NCBI GenBank assembly: GCA_003241845.1
Contig: QBMN01000006.1
Coordinates: 1-53,188 of the forward strand
Reading direction: 5' to 3'
Origin: Shackletoniella antarctica
Lineage (GTDB): Bacteria > Cyanobacteriota > Cyanobacteriia > Phormidesmidales > Phormidesmidaceae
DNA length: 53,188 nucleotides
In this document: piece by piece, positions 1 to 9,064 of the stretch
Numbering within the stretch: the first letter of the stretch is position 1
Layout of the letters: the number at the start of each line of letters is the position of its first letter
The notes under the pieces: generated by a model
What the model was told of the DNA's origin: nothing
The model's input: the letters and a program-made list of their open reading frames with translations, nothing else
Databases searched by the model: none
Position numbers and translations under genes: made by a program

Positions 1-162
1 GCTTAAAAAAAACTGGAATTTATCGGTCTGATGGCAGGGGGGAGTGAACCTTTACGACGAAGCAGGCTATTTCGGGCTAGCTCCGGGCAGGTGTTTCTAG
101 CCGCAGGGAGCTGTAGAGCGAGGGCCACAACAGCTAGAAACTCCCGCCGAATTCATGCAGAC

Positions 163-507
163 CTACTGAGAAACCAGGTCAACTCTGACCTCGACCTCGG
201 TGGGGTTGCCCTGGGTAATCACCGGAAATCTGGTGGTGGTGATAAACCGCAGCTGCCCCTCGACAATGATGCGGGCCTGCACCGCGTAGCTAAAGCGCGG
301 GTCGATCTGGCCGGGGTCATACACCAGCTCAAAGGGAATTGGCACCTGGCGATCGCCAAAAATGGCCCCCTGGGAAGCCAGGATAATCGCGGGCGCGTCA
401 GCCCGGCTGACATCCACCAGGGTGACTTCCAGAATGGCGCTGGGAGGCATGGCGATGCGAGGCAGGTAGCTCACGGTGCCAGTGACGCTGGCGGAGTTGG
501 TTTGCAC
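163..507 (-). CDS. YbaY/YscW-family protein
   Basis: 114 aa. The pattern (beta-rich segment starting VTGTVSYL, then LEVTLVDVSRADAPA, IPFELVYDP, YAVQARI and a final VEVRVDLV) matches the YbaY/YscW family (PF09619), a small immunoglobulin-like fold often found as a lipoprotein. No signal peptide or lipobox is visible, so this copy may be cytoplasmic or its start may be misplaced. The family has no well-defined biochemical role. It lies on the same strand as the DUF192 gene upstream, with about 190 bp between, so co-transcription is uncertain. Confidence 0.75.
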   Translation of the reverse strand: MQTNSASVTGTVSYLPRIAMPPSAILEVTLVDVSRADAPAIILASQGAIFGDRQVPIPFELVYDPGQIDPRFSYAVQARIIVEGQLRFITTTRFPVITQGNPTEVEVRVDLVSQ

Positions 508-693
508 AGTGTTGTCTCCGACCTGAAACCACAGACTAGATCTCCCCTCAGTTCTCTAGCAATCTACCAACGAACTGTAAGAAAGCACTCTGGAGTTACG
601 GTTTTAGAAACGTCTTGGGGCCAGCGGCTGTTGTGCCAACCTGATATGAAGATCCCCTCCCTAGAGGATCTTCTGGGCGCTACAGGTCTGGTG

Positions 694-1365
694 CTACAGC
701 GGCGCGATCACCACCTCATCGCCTTCGCTGAGACCCAGCTCGGCAGCGCGCCCGGCCCGCAGCTCAATCACCTGGTCAATCAGCTGGTCGCCGGGGCCAT
801 AGGTGGGGCAGGGGTCGGCGGTGCAGGGGGGCACATCCGCCGCAATGCCCTGCACCGTGCCATTGTAGATAAACACCATATCCAGCGCCACGGGCACGTT
901 TTTCATCCAAAAGCTCACCGGGCGAGGCCGCCCCAGGGGAAACAGCATGCCTCGGTCATCGGGCAGGGCGTCGCGATACATCAGCCCAAGGGCCTGCTGC
1001 TGGGGGGTCGCCGCCACCTCCAAAAAGATTTCTTCGCCTCCTAGGGTGGTGACGGCGGTTACCGCCAGCTGCTGGCCGCGCGGATCAGCCATGGGGGCCT
1101 CGACGGTGGGATTGGGCGACTCAACAGTTTCGGGGGTGATGGTTTCGGGGGTGACGGTTTCGGGGGTGGATGACGGCGCTGACCCACACCCGGCCCCCAG
1201 CACCAGGGCACTCAGCACCAGGCTCCATAGCGCACCTCGCCCTATAGATCGCCGCCAGGGAGCATATCGCCGCCAGGGAAACAGTTGTTGGGGAGCCGCA
1301 TCACTAAAACAATCGGCCATCAGGAAGTTTAGAAGCATCAACGACAGACAACCTATTCTAGTCAC
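694..1365 (-). CDS. DUF192 domain lipoprotein
   Basis: 223 aa from the first ATG. An internal ATG (MADCFSD, 1317) is an alternative start. A hydrophobic stretch ending LVLGAGC looks like a lipoprotein signal whose Cys would be the lipidated residue. A Pro/Glu/Thr linker follows, made of repeated TPETV/TPETI units coded by an imperfect 15-bp repeat (about 1126-1170). The rest is a DUF192 domain, with RDALPDDRGMLF, VSFWMKNV and a final GLSEGDEVV. DUF192 proteins are small, envelope-associated and of unknown biochemical role. Family assignment is firm; lipidation is inferred. Confidence 0.85.
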   Translation of the reverse strand: MTRIGCLSLMLLNFLMADCFSDAAPQQLFPWRRYAPWRRSIGRGALWSLVLSALVLGAGCGSAPSSTPETVTPETITPETVESPNPTVEAPMADPRGQQLAVTAVTTLGGEEIFLEVAATPQQQALGLMYRDALPDDRGMLFPLGRPRPVSFWMKNVPVALDMVFIYNGTVQGIAADVPPCTADPCPTYGPGDQLIDQVIELRAGRAAELGLSEGDEVVIAPL

Positions 1366-1417
1366 TCACCAGCCCGATATCGCCCGTACGGGCGCACTGC
1401 TGTGCGCCCCAACTCCC

Positions 1418-2113
1418 CTAGCTCTCCCGCAGCACATACCCCACCCCCCGCACCGTCTGAATCAGGCGCTTGTCGTCTTCGCCGTCGATTTTGAGCCGCA
1501 GGTAGCGCACGTACACCTCAATCACGTTCGACTCGCCCATGAAGTCGTAGCCCCACACATTCTCGAGAATCTGCTCGCGGGGCAGCACCTCGCGGGGGTG
1601 CTCCATCATGTACTTGAGCAGCTCAAACTCCTTCATGGTCAGGTCAATCGTGCGATCGCCCCGCAGCGCGCGACGGCTCTCCAGATCGAGGGTAAGGTCG
1701 CCAAAGCGCAGGTTTTCGGTCTCCCCAGGGGTCGATTGCAGATAGAGCTGCACAATTTTTAAGAATGCATCGGCCCGGTAGGGCTTGAGAAAATAGTCGT
1801 CAGCGCCGCACTCCAGGCAGGCGACCCGGTCTTCCAGGCTGTCTTTGGCCATCAGCAGCACAATCGGAGCTTTAATGCCCTGGCTGCGCAGGGTTTTGCA
1901 TAGAGCCAGCCCCGACTCGCCCCCCAGCAGCCGGTCAACCACAATCAGCGCCGGAGTGCTTTCGTTGGCCAGCCCCAGCCCCGCCTTAGCGCCGCTGGCT
2001 ACCACCGGATTGTAGCCCGCTTCGTGGAGGTCAAACTCCATCTGGCGAGTTTGACCCTCGTTAGTGCCAATCAATAAAATATGCGGACTTTTGTCGGCGG
2101 CGGCGGTGCCCAT
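1418..2113 (-). CDS. nblR: NblR-like OmpR-family response regulator, atypical receiver
   Basis: 231 aa: receiver at about residues 10-125, winged-helix DNA-binding domain at about 135-230 ending TVRGVGYVL. The phospho-acceptor position (Asp60, VVDRLLGGESG) and the lysine (Lys110, FLKPYR) are kept. The acidic pair that binds Mg is Thr17-Asn18 (IGTNEG), and the switch Thr/Ser is Met88 (VLLMAKD). NblR, the regulator of phycobilisome degradation and stress survival in Synechococcus, is known to work without phosphorylation and also has a divergent pocket; VACLE-GADDYFLKPYR also recalls it. The name is an inference from resemblance; another OmpR-type regulator remains possible. It appears monocistronic. 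Confidence 0.6.
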   Translation of the reverse strand: MGTAAADKSPHILLIGTNEGQTRQMEFDLHEAGYNPVVASGAKAGLGLANESTPALIVVDRLLGGESGLALCKTLRSQGIKAPIVLLMAKDSLEDRVACLECGADDYFLKPYRADAFLKIVQLYLQSTPGETENLRFGDLTLDLESRRALRGDRTIDLTMKEFELLKYMMEHPREVLPREQILENVWGYDFMGESNVIEVYVRYLRLKIDGEDDKRLIQTVRGVGYVLRES

Positions 2114-2226
2114 GGAAATCTCTCAACGCCCTAGGGCGGCTGGTATAAGGGTTCGCAGGGTTACACTTCGCAGGTCAAGCCGGCAAAGTAGAGCAATTAT
2201 AGCGCGGCTTTCCGCTGAGCCATCCC

Positions 2227-2478
2227 CTAGTCTGTAGCGGAGATTACTGGAGCAGCGCTGGGAGGCACTGCTTCAAAGTGCAACACCATTATCTGTTCTG
2301 AACGCAGCCCTAGCGATTCATAGGTGCGGCCCTCGCGATCGCTAAATTCCACCTCAAAAGCTGAACCATGGGCCAAAATCTCAACCACTGTGCCCACTTG
2401 CCCTCGCCACAAGTTGTCCTGAGGCAAATCTACAGCCAAGGCAACAACATCTAATAGTTGAGGTGAGCTATTAACCAT
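2227..2478 (-). CDS. DUF4926 protein
   Basis: 83 aa from the chosen ATG at 2478 (MVNSSPQLLDVV). An upstream ATG at 2496 would add six residues and overlap the preceding stop. The sequence VVALAVDLPQDNLWRGQVGTVVE and FEVEFSDREGRTY is the DUF4926 signature, a small beta-rich domain with an SH3-like look. The DUF6883 gene lies immediately upstream on the same strand and ends about 14 bp away, so the two are almost certainly one transcript. No function is established. The tight two-gene layout resembles toxin-antitoxin pairs, which is inference only. Confidence 0.8.
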   Translation of the reverse strand: MVNSSPQLLDVVALAVDLPQDNLWRGQVGTVVEILAHGSAFEVEFSDREGRTYESLGLRSEQIMVLHFEAVPPSAAPVISATD

Positions 2479-2492
2479 GTCAACTCCACAGG

Positions 2493-2825
2493 TCAAAGGG
2501 GATAGCAGGTGGTCAATCTTGGAATGTATGAGCCATTTTCAATGATCCAACCACTTCGCAGGACTGCTCTTTTATTCTGCCACTCAATTTCAAAGTCTAT
2601 GGTGTATCGTTGACCAAATTCGTCTTTCCTACCGATTTGAGCTGCTTCAGTTTGAATCACTCCCAGCAAAATCTGGCGCAATTCCTCAGCCTGATCACTA
2701 GTCATACCAAGGATTGCTAGGAATAAACGAGCTTTATGCTTGCCATCATCGTGATTCAAATTTAGGCAATAGTCACGAAGTTTTCGAATGTCTACAACAG
2801 CAAATTTAGCATTTGGAACTAGCAT
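2493..2825 (-). CDS. DUF6883 protein
   Basis: 110 aa. MLVPNAKFAVVDIRKLRDYCLN, then HDDGKHKARLFLAILGM and a C-terminal strand-rich part (YTIDFEIEWQNKRAVLRSGWII) match the DUF6883 family. Similar domains occur at the C-terminus of some polymorphic toxins and alone beside DUF4926 genes. The conserved H-DDGKHKA stretch is the best candidate for an active or binding surface. It is the first gene of a two-gene unit with DUF4926. The gene just upstream on this strand is the ABC ATPase, whose stop lies 25 bp away, so read-through is possible. Confidence 0.8.
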   Translation of the reverse strand: MLVPNAKFAVVDIRKLRDYCLNLNHDDGKHKARLFLAILGMTSDQAEELRQILLGVIQTEAAQIGRKDEFGQRYTIDFEIEWQNKRAVLRSGWIIENGSYIPRLTTCYPL

Positions 2826-2850
2826 GTTTCGCTATTGTGATGAGGTTGAC

Positions 2851-3792
2851 TCAGCCTTTTTCCCGACGCTGGCCGATTTTGGCAATGAAAAATTCTTCGA
2901 GGGTGGGCCGGGTTTGTTGCAGGGTGATTAGGTGCCCCCCGGCCAGCGGTATCTGTTGGGCAAAATCGTAGGGGTCGCCCTTGACGTGGCCCTGCCAGAG
3001 GTCGCCCTGCACCGCCATCTGGTCGAGCCAGGGTTCGAGGTCAGCGATGCGCCCGCCGCGACCCTTGGCCAAATATTGGTCGGCGGTGCCCAGCAGCTGG
3101 TCGAGGCTGCCAGTGGCAATCAGCTCGCCCTGGTCGAGAATGGCGATGCGATCGCAGATCACCTCCACATCCGACAAAATGTGGCTGTTGAAAAAAATCG
3201 TCTTGCCCTCTCGCTTTAGGGCCAAAATAATCTCCCGCACCTGAAACCGCCCGGTGGGGTCAAGCCCCGACATCGGCTCATCGAGAAACACCACATCCGG
3301 GTCATTGATCAGCGCCTGGGCCATGCCCACCCGCTGCAACATGCCCTTTGAGTACTGGCGCAGCTGCTTTTTCTTCGCCGCCTCCAGCGGTAGCCCCACC
3401 AGGTCTAGCAGCTCAGTAATCCGGCGCTGCTGAGCCGCCCTAGAGAGGCCAAACAGCCCCGCTGTGTACTGCAAAAACTCCCAGCCGGTTAAAAAGTCGT
3501 AAAAGTAGGCATTTTCGGGCAGGTAGCCAATGCGCTGTTTGACGGCGCTGTCGCCTAGGGGGTGACCCAGCAGCGTGGCCGTGCCTGCGGTAGGGCGAAT
3601 AATGCCCAGCAAAATCTTCAGCAGCGTGGTCTTGCCCGCCCCGTTGGGGCCAAGCAGCCCGAAGGTCTCACCCTGATGAACGGTGAGTGAACAGTCTTTC
3701 AGCGATCGCACCCGCTGGTTAAGCCAAAATCCGGTGCGATAAGCTTTGCTCAGCCCTTCGGTCTGCACAATGGCCGGAGCTTGATCCGGCAT
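2851..3792 (-). CDS. ABC transporter ATP-binding protein
   Basis: 313 aa from the ATG at 3792 (MPDQAPAIVQTEGLSKAY), preferred to the ATG 96 bp further up because homology begins there. It has Walker A (GPNGAGKTT), Q-loop region (IGYLPENAYFYDFLTG), signature (YSKGMLQRVGMAQAL), Walker B (DVVFLDEPMSGLDP) and the switch His (NSHIL). A C-terminal extension of about 80 residues is typical of ATPases paired with an ABC-2 type permease for export or membrane assembly. No permease is adjacent, so the partner must be elsewhere. The substrate cannot be told from the sequence. Confidence 0.9.
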   Translation of the reverse strand: MPDQAPAIVQTEGLSKAYRTGFWLNQRVRSLKDCSLTVHQGETFGLLGPNGAGKTTLLKILLGIIRPTAGTATLLGHPLGDSAVKQRIGYLPENAYFYDFLTGWEFLQYTAGLFGLSRAAQQRRITELLDLVGLPLEAAKKKQLRQYSKGMLQRVGMAQALINDPDVVFLDEPMSGLDPTGRFQVREIILALKREGKTIFFNSHILSDVEVICDRIAILDQGELIATGSLDQLLGTADQYLAKGRGGRIADLEPWLDQMAVQGDLWQGHVKGDPYDFAQQIPLAGGHLITLQQTRPTLEEFFIAKIGQRREKG

Positions 3793-4035
3793 AGTGGTTG
3801 CCCCATCCTGTGAGAATACAGCGCCCATAGAACCCGTTAAGACCTTTAGGTCAACATCAGCCCATCTAGGGTACCCACCCAATGGCACTATAGTACTGAT
3901 CTAGAGGCCTAGATCCAACCCCTGATCAACACCCTACAGCGGCTTTCTCAGATGGCCCCATCGTGATCTGGCAGCATTTTGCCCAGAAATCATCATCGGT
4001 ACGCTACGTTAGAAACTCAGACCCAAGAGGCTGGT

Positions 4036-4224
4036 ATGGATCGCTCTAAACTTGTTGCCATTATTACCGGCGTAATTTCACTGCTGCTCGCGGTTGGTTA
4101 CCTGGTGCTCGTGCAGCTACTCGACTTTCGCGGCGATATGGTGCCCGCCCCACTATCGGCGCTGCCCCAGGGCTGGCCCCACATTTTCAGCCTTAGCTCC
4201 CTGACCCATCCAAGTTTTTTCTAG
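4036..4224 (+). CDS. Small single-pass membrane protein
   Basis: 62 aa from ATG 4036 (MDRSKLVAIITGVISLL). An upstream in-frame ATG at 3979 gives an 81-aa form that I do not favour. One clear transmembrane helix (LVAIITGVISLLLAVGYLVL) is followed by VQLLDFRGDMVPAPL, resembling short conserved cyanobacterial proteins of unknown role. The tail after about residue 45 (GWPHIFSLSSLTHPSFF) looks unrelated and may reflect a shifted stop. The gene is divergent from the ABC ATPase. Confidence 0.6.
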   Translation: MDRSKLVAIITGVISLLLAVGYLVLVQLLDFRGDMVPAPLSALPQGWPHIFSLSSLTHPSFF

Positions 4225-4701
4225 AGCCCATGTGCGCTAAGAAAAGTGCGCTAAGAAATACCCGGTTTTCTACCTTGCCAAACTCAACCTCAAAAGCCGC
4301 AATTCACAAATAAACCCAGGCCCCAAAAAGAGGTCGAAAGCCACTTAAATTCTGAGCCATCAACAATACCTACTTGCCCTCCCAATGACTGCTAGCCGCG
4401 ATGGACTAGCGGCAAAGCCCAAAGATAGAAGTCGAAAGCGGGTGAGTCCGGCGCTGAGCGGGCGTTATCGCCTCATTTTCTGGCTCTAATGCTCTAATTT
4501 ATTCATTAGAAATGCTTATAGACTAATTGACGGCACTCAGGTTTTCTATATACGCCTTGTCGTTTAGCAGCAGACAGGCCTAGGTTGTAGATCAATCCAG
4601 GCTGATTTCCGTCCCCTAGGTGACCTCATAGCCCTCCAACTTTGGCATAGTATTATTGCGATTAACACTATAAACATCCATCCGCTACCCAGCAGGAACT
4701 C
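4225..4701. other. Long intergenic region upstream of ado
   Basis: 477 bp without a convincing gene. It starts with a 13-bp direct repeat (GTGCGCTAAGAAA at 4232-4244 and 4246-4258), followed by ACCCGGTTTTCT, a word that recurs near 9834-9910 and 14030. The AT-rich part at about 4490-4560 and 4640-4680 is the likely promoter region for ado. No hexamers could be assigned with confidence. Confidence 0.5.
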
Positions 4702-5403
4702 ATGGCCATGCAACAGCTTGAGACGACTTCGACCTTTGACTACCAGTCAGAGCACTATAAAGATGCCTACAGCCGCATCAACGCCATTGTGATTGAGGGC
4801 GAGCAGGAGGCCTACGATAACTACCGCAAGCTGGCGGAGTCACTGCCCGACTCCAAGGATGACCTGCTGCGCTTAGCAAAAATGGAAAGCCGCCACATGA
4901 AAGGCTTCCAGGCCTGTGGTAAGAACCTGTCTGTCACCCCCGATATGGCCTTTGCGGCCAAGTTTTTCTCTCAGCTACACGAAAACTTCCAGCGGGCCTG
5001 GGGCGAGGGCAAGATTGTCACCTGTCTGCTGATTCAGTCCTTGATTATCGAGACCTTTGCGATCTCGGCCTACAACATCTATATCCCAGTGGCCGACGAC
5101 TTTGCTCGCAAAATTACCGAGGGCGTAGTCAAAGATGAGTACAGCCACCTCAACTTTGGCGAAGAATGGCTCAAGGCCAACTTTGAGTCAGCCAAAGCTG
5201 AGCTACAGGAGGCCAATCGCCAAAACCTGCCCATTATCTGGGCCATGCTCAACCAAGTGGCCGACGACGCCCGCGTGCTGGGCATGGAAAAAGATGCGCT
5301 AGTAGAAGACTTTATGATCACCTACGGTGAAGCGCTGGCCAATATTGGCTTTTCTAGCCGCGATGTGATGAGGCTCTCTGCTCAGGGGCTAGCCGCTATC
5401 TAA
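4702..5403 (+). CDS. ado: Aldehyde deformylating oxygenase (alkane synthesis)
   Basis: 233 aa, the usual family length. This ferritin-like di-iron enzyme converts C16/C18 fatty aldehydes, with O2 and reductant, to C15/C17 alkanes or alkenes plus formate. Iron-ligand segments are visible in order: [40 protein letters not shown] and [24 protein letters not shown] precedes the ATG as a ribosome site. A second ATG two codons on is possible. A strong hairpin follows the stop, then aar, which makes the aldehyde substrate. Identification is firm. Confidence 0.97.
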   Translation: MAMQQLETTSTFDYQSEHYKDAYSRINAIVIEGEQEAYDNYRKLAESLPDSKDDLLRLAKMESRHMKGFQACGKNLSVTPDMAFAAKFFSQLHENFQRAWGEGKIVTCLLIQSLIIETFAISAYNIYIPVADDFARKITEGVVKDEYSHLNFGEEWLKANFESAKAELQEANRQNLPIIWAMLNQVADDARVLGMEKDALVEDFMITYGEALANIGFSSRDVMRLSAQGLAAI

Positions 5404-5406
5404 TCG

Positions 5407-5442
5407 ATTGCGGTGCAGGCTGCTAGCGGCCTGCACCGCAAT
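5407..5442 (+). terminator. Hairpin terminator of ado
   Basis: Perfect 14-bp arms (5407-5420 and 5429-5442, core GCGGTGCAGGC / GCCTGCACCGC) around an 8-nt loop, four bases after the ado stop and followed by a short T stretch. It suggests ado and aar are mostly separate transcripts. Confidence 0.75.
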
Positions 5443-5570
5443 TTGCCTAGGGTTTTGGCCTTGACTGCCAACGGGTGCTGCCCTGGAACGACAGCCACCT
5501 TTCAACCTCCTCCGCTGCCCGGTGCTCTATTCAATCCAGCACTGGGCAGCTTATCGTAAGTAAACGTAAT

Positions 5571-5629
5571 CCAAGTCCAGCAGTGGAATTTTGCCTGTGG
5601 GAAAGCTACAGATCCTGAGCTGAATTTGG
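5571..5629 (+). repeat. 59-bp dispersed repeat, copy A
   Basis: Begins CCAAGTCCAG and ends CTGAATTTGG, a diverged inverted copy of the start. It aligns without gaps to copies at 18019-18077 and 39455-39513 (reverse strand). It lies between the ado terminator and the aar start, 60 bp before the aar ATG, so it would sit in or near the aar leader. Confidence 0.85.
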
Positions 5630-5689
5630 TATAGATTGTCAACCTGCACCAATTTCCCTGGCGCACTATCCCCAGTACCTAGATCCGCG

Positions 5690-6742
5690 ATGTTTGGCCT
5701 AATTGGACATTTGACCAGCCTTGACCACGCCCAGCTTGTAGCCCGCGACCTGGGTTTCCCCGAATACGCCGACCAGGGGCTAGACTTTTGGTGCAGCGCC
5801 CCGCCTCAGATTGTTGACACCATCAAAGTCACTAGCGCCACCGGCCAACAGATCGAAGGTCGCTACGTAGAGTCGTGCTTTTTGCCCGAAATGCTGGCCG
5901 CCAAGCGGATCAAAGCGGCTACGCGCAAAATCATCAACGCCATGGCCCACGCTCAAAAGCACGGCATTGACATTACCGCCCTGGGCGGATTTTCGTCGAT
6001 TATTTTTGAGAATTTCAACCTCAACCAGATTCAGCAGGTGCGCAACGTCACCCTAGAGTTTGAGCGATTTACCACGGGCAATACCCACACCGCCTACATT
6101 ATTTGCCAGCAGGTGGTGGCGGCGGCGGGTCAGCTGGGCATTAACCTCTCCGATGCCACCGTGGCGGTTTGCGGTGCCACTGGCGATATCGGCAGCGCTG
6201 TCTGCCGCTGGCTCACCGCTCGCACTGACATCAAAGAGCTGCTGCTGATTGCTCGCAACCAGGAGCGCATTGAGATCCTCAAAGAAGAACTGGGCTGTGG
6301 TGTGGCGATCGCCCTAGAAGAGGCTCTGCCTAAAGCCGATATTGTGGTGTGGGTGGCCAGCATGGCCAAGGGGGTTGAGGTTGACCCCAAGAGCCTGAAG
6401 CGCCCCTGCCTGATGATCGATGGCGGCTACCCTAAAAACCTCGACCAGCGCTTTAACTACGAGGGCGTGCACGTGCTCAAGGGCGGCATTGTTGAGCATT
6501 CCCTCGACATTGACTGGCGGATCATGCAGATTGTGAATATGGACGTGCCGGGCCGTCAGCTGTTTGCCTGCTTTGCTGAGGCCATGCTGCTGGAATTTGA
6601 GAAGTGGTACACCAACTTTTCGTGGGGGCGCAATCAGATCACCCTCGAAAAAATGGACATGATTGGTCAGTCGTCGCGGCGGCACGGGTTTCGCCCACTG
6701 CTCGACCTCAACGCTGCGCCCCTGGTGGCTAAGTCCTTCTAG
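5690..6742 (+). CDS. aar: Long-chain acyl-ACP reductase
   Basis: 350 aa from ATG 5690 ([15 protein letters not shown]), the conserved family start; an upstream TTG at 5636 is not needed. AAR reduces acyl-ACP with NADPH to the fatty aldehyde used by ADO. A Rossmann motif ([16 protein letters not shown]) lies mid-protein, and the nucleophilic Cys sits in [16 protein letters not shown], where the acyl-enzyme forms. The gene follows ado at about 290 bp and precedes accA, which supplies malonyl-CoA for the acyl chains. The first residues after the ATG are typical, so the start is secure. Confidence 0.97.
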   Translation: MFGLIGHLTSLDHAQLVARDLGFPEYADQGLDFWCSAPPQIVDTIKVTSATGQQIEGRYVESCFLPEMLAAKRIKAATRKIINAMAHAQKHGIDITALGGFSSIIFENFNLNQIQQVRNVTLEFERFTTGNTHTAYIICQQVVAAAGQLGINLSDATVAVCGATGDIGSAVCRWLTARTDIKELLLIARNQERIEILKEELGCGVAIALEEALPKADIVVWVASMAKGVEVDPKSLKRPCLMIDGGYPKNLDQRFNYEGVHVLKGGIVEHSLDIDWRIMQIVNMDVPGRQLFACFAEAMLLEFEKWYTNFSWGRNQITLEKMDMIGQSSRRHGFRPLLDLNAAPLVAKSF

Positions 6743-6771
6743 GGGGGGATTTCCCCAGGGGAGAATTTCCT

Positions 6772-6796
6772 GGGTTGAGGTTGGGTTGGGGTTGGG
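6772..6796 (+). other. G-run cluster (possible G-quadruplex) after aar
   Basis: Four G runs (6772-6774, 6783-6785, 6788-6791, 6794-6796) with loops of 8, 2 and 2 nt, about 30 bp after the aar stop and followed by a T-rich stretch. It fits the loose G-quadruplex pattern on the coding strand. Folding is inferred. Confidence 0.35.
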
Positions 6797-6987
6797 TTTT
6801 TAACCTTAGGCAGAGGGACGCCGACTTGGTATCCTAGATTGCAGACGGGCGGAGATTTTCTGGGCAACCAGGGCATTCTTAGCTCGCCGTGCCTGCTACG
6901 CCAGGTCTAGCCCGACACTGTAGATTTTCTACGGGCCAAACCTCGTTTCTGGACTTGAGTTTGATTTAATTTGTTTCTTCTTCGGCT

Positions 6988-7968
6988 ATGGCCCCACCTG
7001 AGCGCAAGTCAATTTTGCTTTCCTTTGAAAAGCCCCTGGTTGAGCTAGAGGCCCGCATCGCCCAAATTCGAGACCTGGCCGAAGAAAATGATGTGGATGT
7101 GTCGACCCAGCTGCGGCAGCTAGAGGCCCGCGCCACCCACCTGCGCCAGGAAATTTTTGCTAACCTGACCCCGGCCCAGCGGCTGCAGGTGGCGCGCCAT
7201 CCCCGCCGCCCCAGCACCCTCGACTACATTCAGGCGATTACCGACGAGTGGATTGAGCTGCACGGCGATCGCGGCTCGGGCAAAGATGACCCGGCCCTAG
7301 TGGGCGGGGTGGCCCGCCTCGACGGTCGGCCCGTGGTGATCTTGGGCCACCAGAAGGGGCGCGACACCAAAGACAACGTGGCCCGCAACTTTGGCATGGC
7401 CTCGCCGGGGGGCTATCGCAAGGCCATGCGGCTGATGCGCCACGCCGATCGCTTTGCCATGCCGATCATTACCTTTATCGATACTCCGGGGGCCTACCCT
7501 GGTTTTGAGGCCGAAGAAATGGGCCAGGGGGAGGCGATCGCCGTCAACCTGCGGGAAATGTTTGGCCTGACGGTGCCGATCATCTGCACCATCATTGGCG
7601 AGGGCGGCTCTGGCGGGGCTTTGGGCATAGGCGTGGGCGATCGGCTGATGATGTTTGAGCACTCGGTTTACACCGTGGCCAGCCCTGAGGCCTGTGCCGC
7701 CATTTTGTGGAAAGACGCTGCCCGCGCTGGGGAAGCCGCTGAAGCTCTGAAAATTACCTCTTGGGATCTCAAGCAGTTGGGCATCTTAGATGAGCTGCTG
7801 CCCGAGCCGGTGGGGGGTGCCCATGCTAACCCCATCCAGGCGGCGGAAATGCTCAAACAGGCGCTGGTGCAAAACCTGGCCGAACTGTCGCAGCTGACCC
7901 CGACGGCCCGACAACAGCTGCGCTATCAGAAGTACCGCAAAATTGGAGTCTATACCGAGGCGGCCTAG
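6988..7968 (+). CDS. accA: Acetyl-CoA carboxylase carboxyltransferase subunit alpha
   Basis: 326 aa. With AccD (not in this window) it transfers the carboxyl group from biotin to acetyl-CoA, giving malonyl-CoA for fatty acid synthesis. The N-terminal helical segment ([21 protein letters not shown]) is typical. The crotonase-fold core has [39 protein letters not shown] and [15 protein letters not shown]. Length and motifs are complete. The neighbours upstream (aar) and downstream (SDR, folE) form an arrangement often seen in alkane-producing cyanobacteria. Confidence 0.97.
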   Translation: MAPPERKSILLSFEKPLVELEARIAQIRDLAEENDVDVSTQLRQLEARATHLRQEIFANLTPAQRLQVARHPRRPSTLDYIQAITDEWIELHGDRGSGKDDPALVGGVARLDGRPVVILGHQKGRDTKDNVARNFGMASPGGYRKAMRLMRHADRFAMPIITFIDTPGAYPGFEAEEMGQGEAIAVNLREMFGLTVPIICTIIGEGGSGGALGIGVGDRLMMFEHSVYTVASPEACAAILWKDAARAGEAAEALKITSWDLKQLGILDELLPEPVGGAHANPIQAAEMLKQALVQNLAELSQLTPTARQQLRYQKYRKIGVYTEAA

Positions 7969-8235
7969 GGATGGCCTGTCCTTGCTCCAGACCACCCTTG
8001 CCTCTAGAAGATTAATGCTCAATTAATTTGCCTAGCTGGGGCCAGCGCTAGGGTATTGACAGACTCTGCGTTCGACAGCGGCGACTTTGTTAAGGATCTG
8101 TTTACATTTGTTAACATAGACAAGGCGCAGGGCCTCTCCGGGTCATCTGCTAGGCCATCTGTCGGGGTTTCGGCCCTATACCTCGGCCTGTTTGAGCGCC
8201 GCTGATCCACCTCCATTGTTGATTGGTACTCACCA

Positions 8236-8973
8236 TTGCAGAATCCCACCCCTTCTGACCTACCGCGCCGCGCCCTGGTGACGGGCGCCAGCCGTGGCAT
8301 TGGCAGGGCGATCGCCCACGGCCTGGCCCAGGCTGGCTACGACGTGGCCCTGGTCAGCCGTTCCCTAGATACCCTCAAGCCAGTGGAGGAATCCTTGCTC
8401 AGCTATGGCGTGGTAGCCAAAGCCTACGCCGTTGATCTGGCCGAGCAGGAGGGATTGCGCGATCGCCTAGCGGCGGTGCTAGACGATTTCGGCCCCCTCG
8501 GCGTGGTGGTCAACAACGCTGGCATGGGCTACACCGGAGCGCTAGACACGATGCCCCTGGCCGACTGGCAGCGGGTAATGGATTTGAATGTCACCAGCGT
8601 GTTCCAGTGTCTTCAGGCGGTGCTGCCTGTCCTGCGGGCCAGCGGCGGTGGCACCATCGTCAATATTGCCTCCGTTGCAGCCAAGTCTGCCTTCCCCGAC
8701 TGGGGGGCTTACACCGTGAGCAAGGCCGCTCTAGTGGCCCTATCGCGGGTGCTGGCGGTGGAAGAGCGGCCCCACGGCATTCGGGTGGTGACGGTGTCGC
8801 CTGGTGCTGTTAACACCCCCCTTTGGGATACCGATACGGTGCAGGCTGACTTTGATCGCTCGTCTATGCTCACCCCTGAAATCGTGGCACAGACCGTGTT
8901 ATACGCCATTCTTATGCCCCCCCAAGCGGTGATCGAAGATCTCACGCTGATGCCTGCGGGCGGTGCCCTGTAG
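8236..8973 (+). CDS. SDR-family oxidoreductase
   Basis: 245 aa if translation begins at TTG 8236; no ATG is available before the nucleotide-binding motif. The classical short-chain dehydrogenase pattern is complete: TGASRGIG for the cofactor, NNAG, an active-site Ser in NIASVAA, and YTVSK (catalytic Tyr and Lys). The substrate is unknown. Its position between accA and folE suggests a role in lipid or pterin chemistry, but sepiapterin-type reduction or 3-ketoacyl reduction cannot be told apart here. The 267-bp gap before it contains no clear terminator. Confidence 0.9.
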   Translation: MQNPTPSDLPRRALVTGASRGIGRAIAHGLAQAGYDVALVSRSLDTLKPVEESLLSYGVVAKAYAVDLAEQEGLRDRLAAVLDDFGPLGVVVNNAGMGYTGALDTMPLADWQRVMDLNVTSVFQCLQAVLPVLRASGGGTIVNIASVAAKSAFPDWGAYTVSKAALVALSRVLAVEERPHGIRVVTVSPGAVNTPLWDTDTVQADFDRSSMLTPEIVAQTVLYAILMPPQAVIEDLTLMPAGGAL

Positions 8974-9064
8974 CTAGTTTTTACCCCGTCGCGACCTGGC
9001 TAACTCAGGGAGTGGCCCCATTTTTGTTGAATCTCTGTTGAACCTCTAGAGCATTTAGAAACCT

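Noticed and set aside
1-162. Gene fragment at the window start
   Set aside because: No recognisable product or reading frame with a start signal; left unassigned.
31-1044. Long plus-strand open frame of 337 codons at the window start
   Set aside because: It lies antisense to the YbaY-like and DUF192 genes, both of which have family matches; composition (His/Gly/Gln-rich) is that of a shadow frame in GC-rich DNA.
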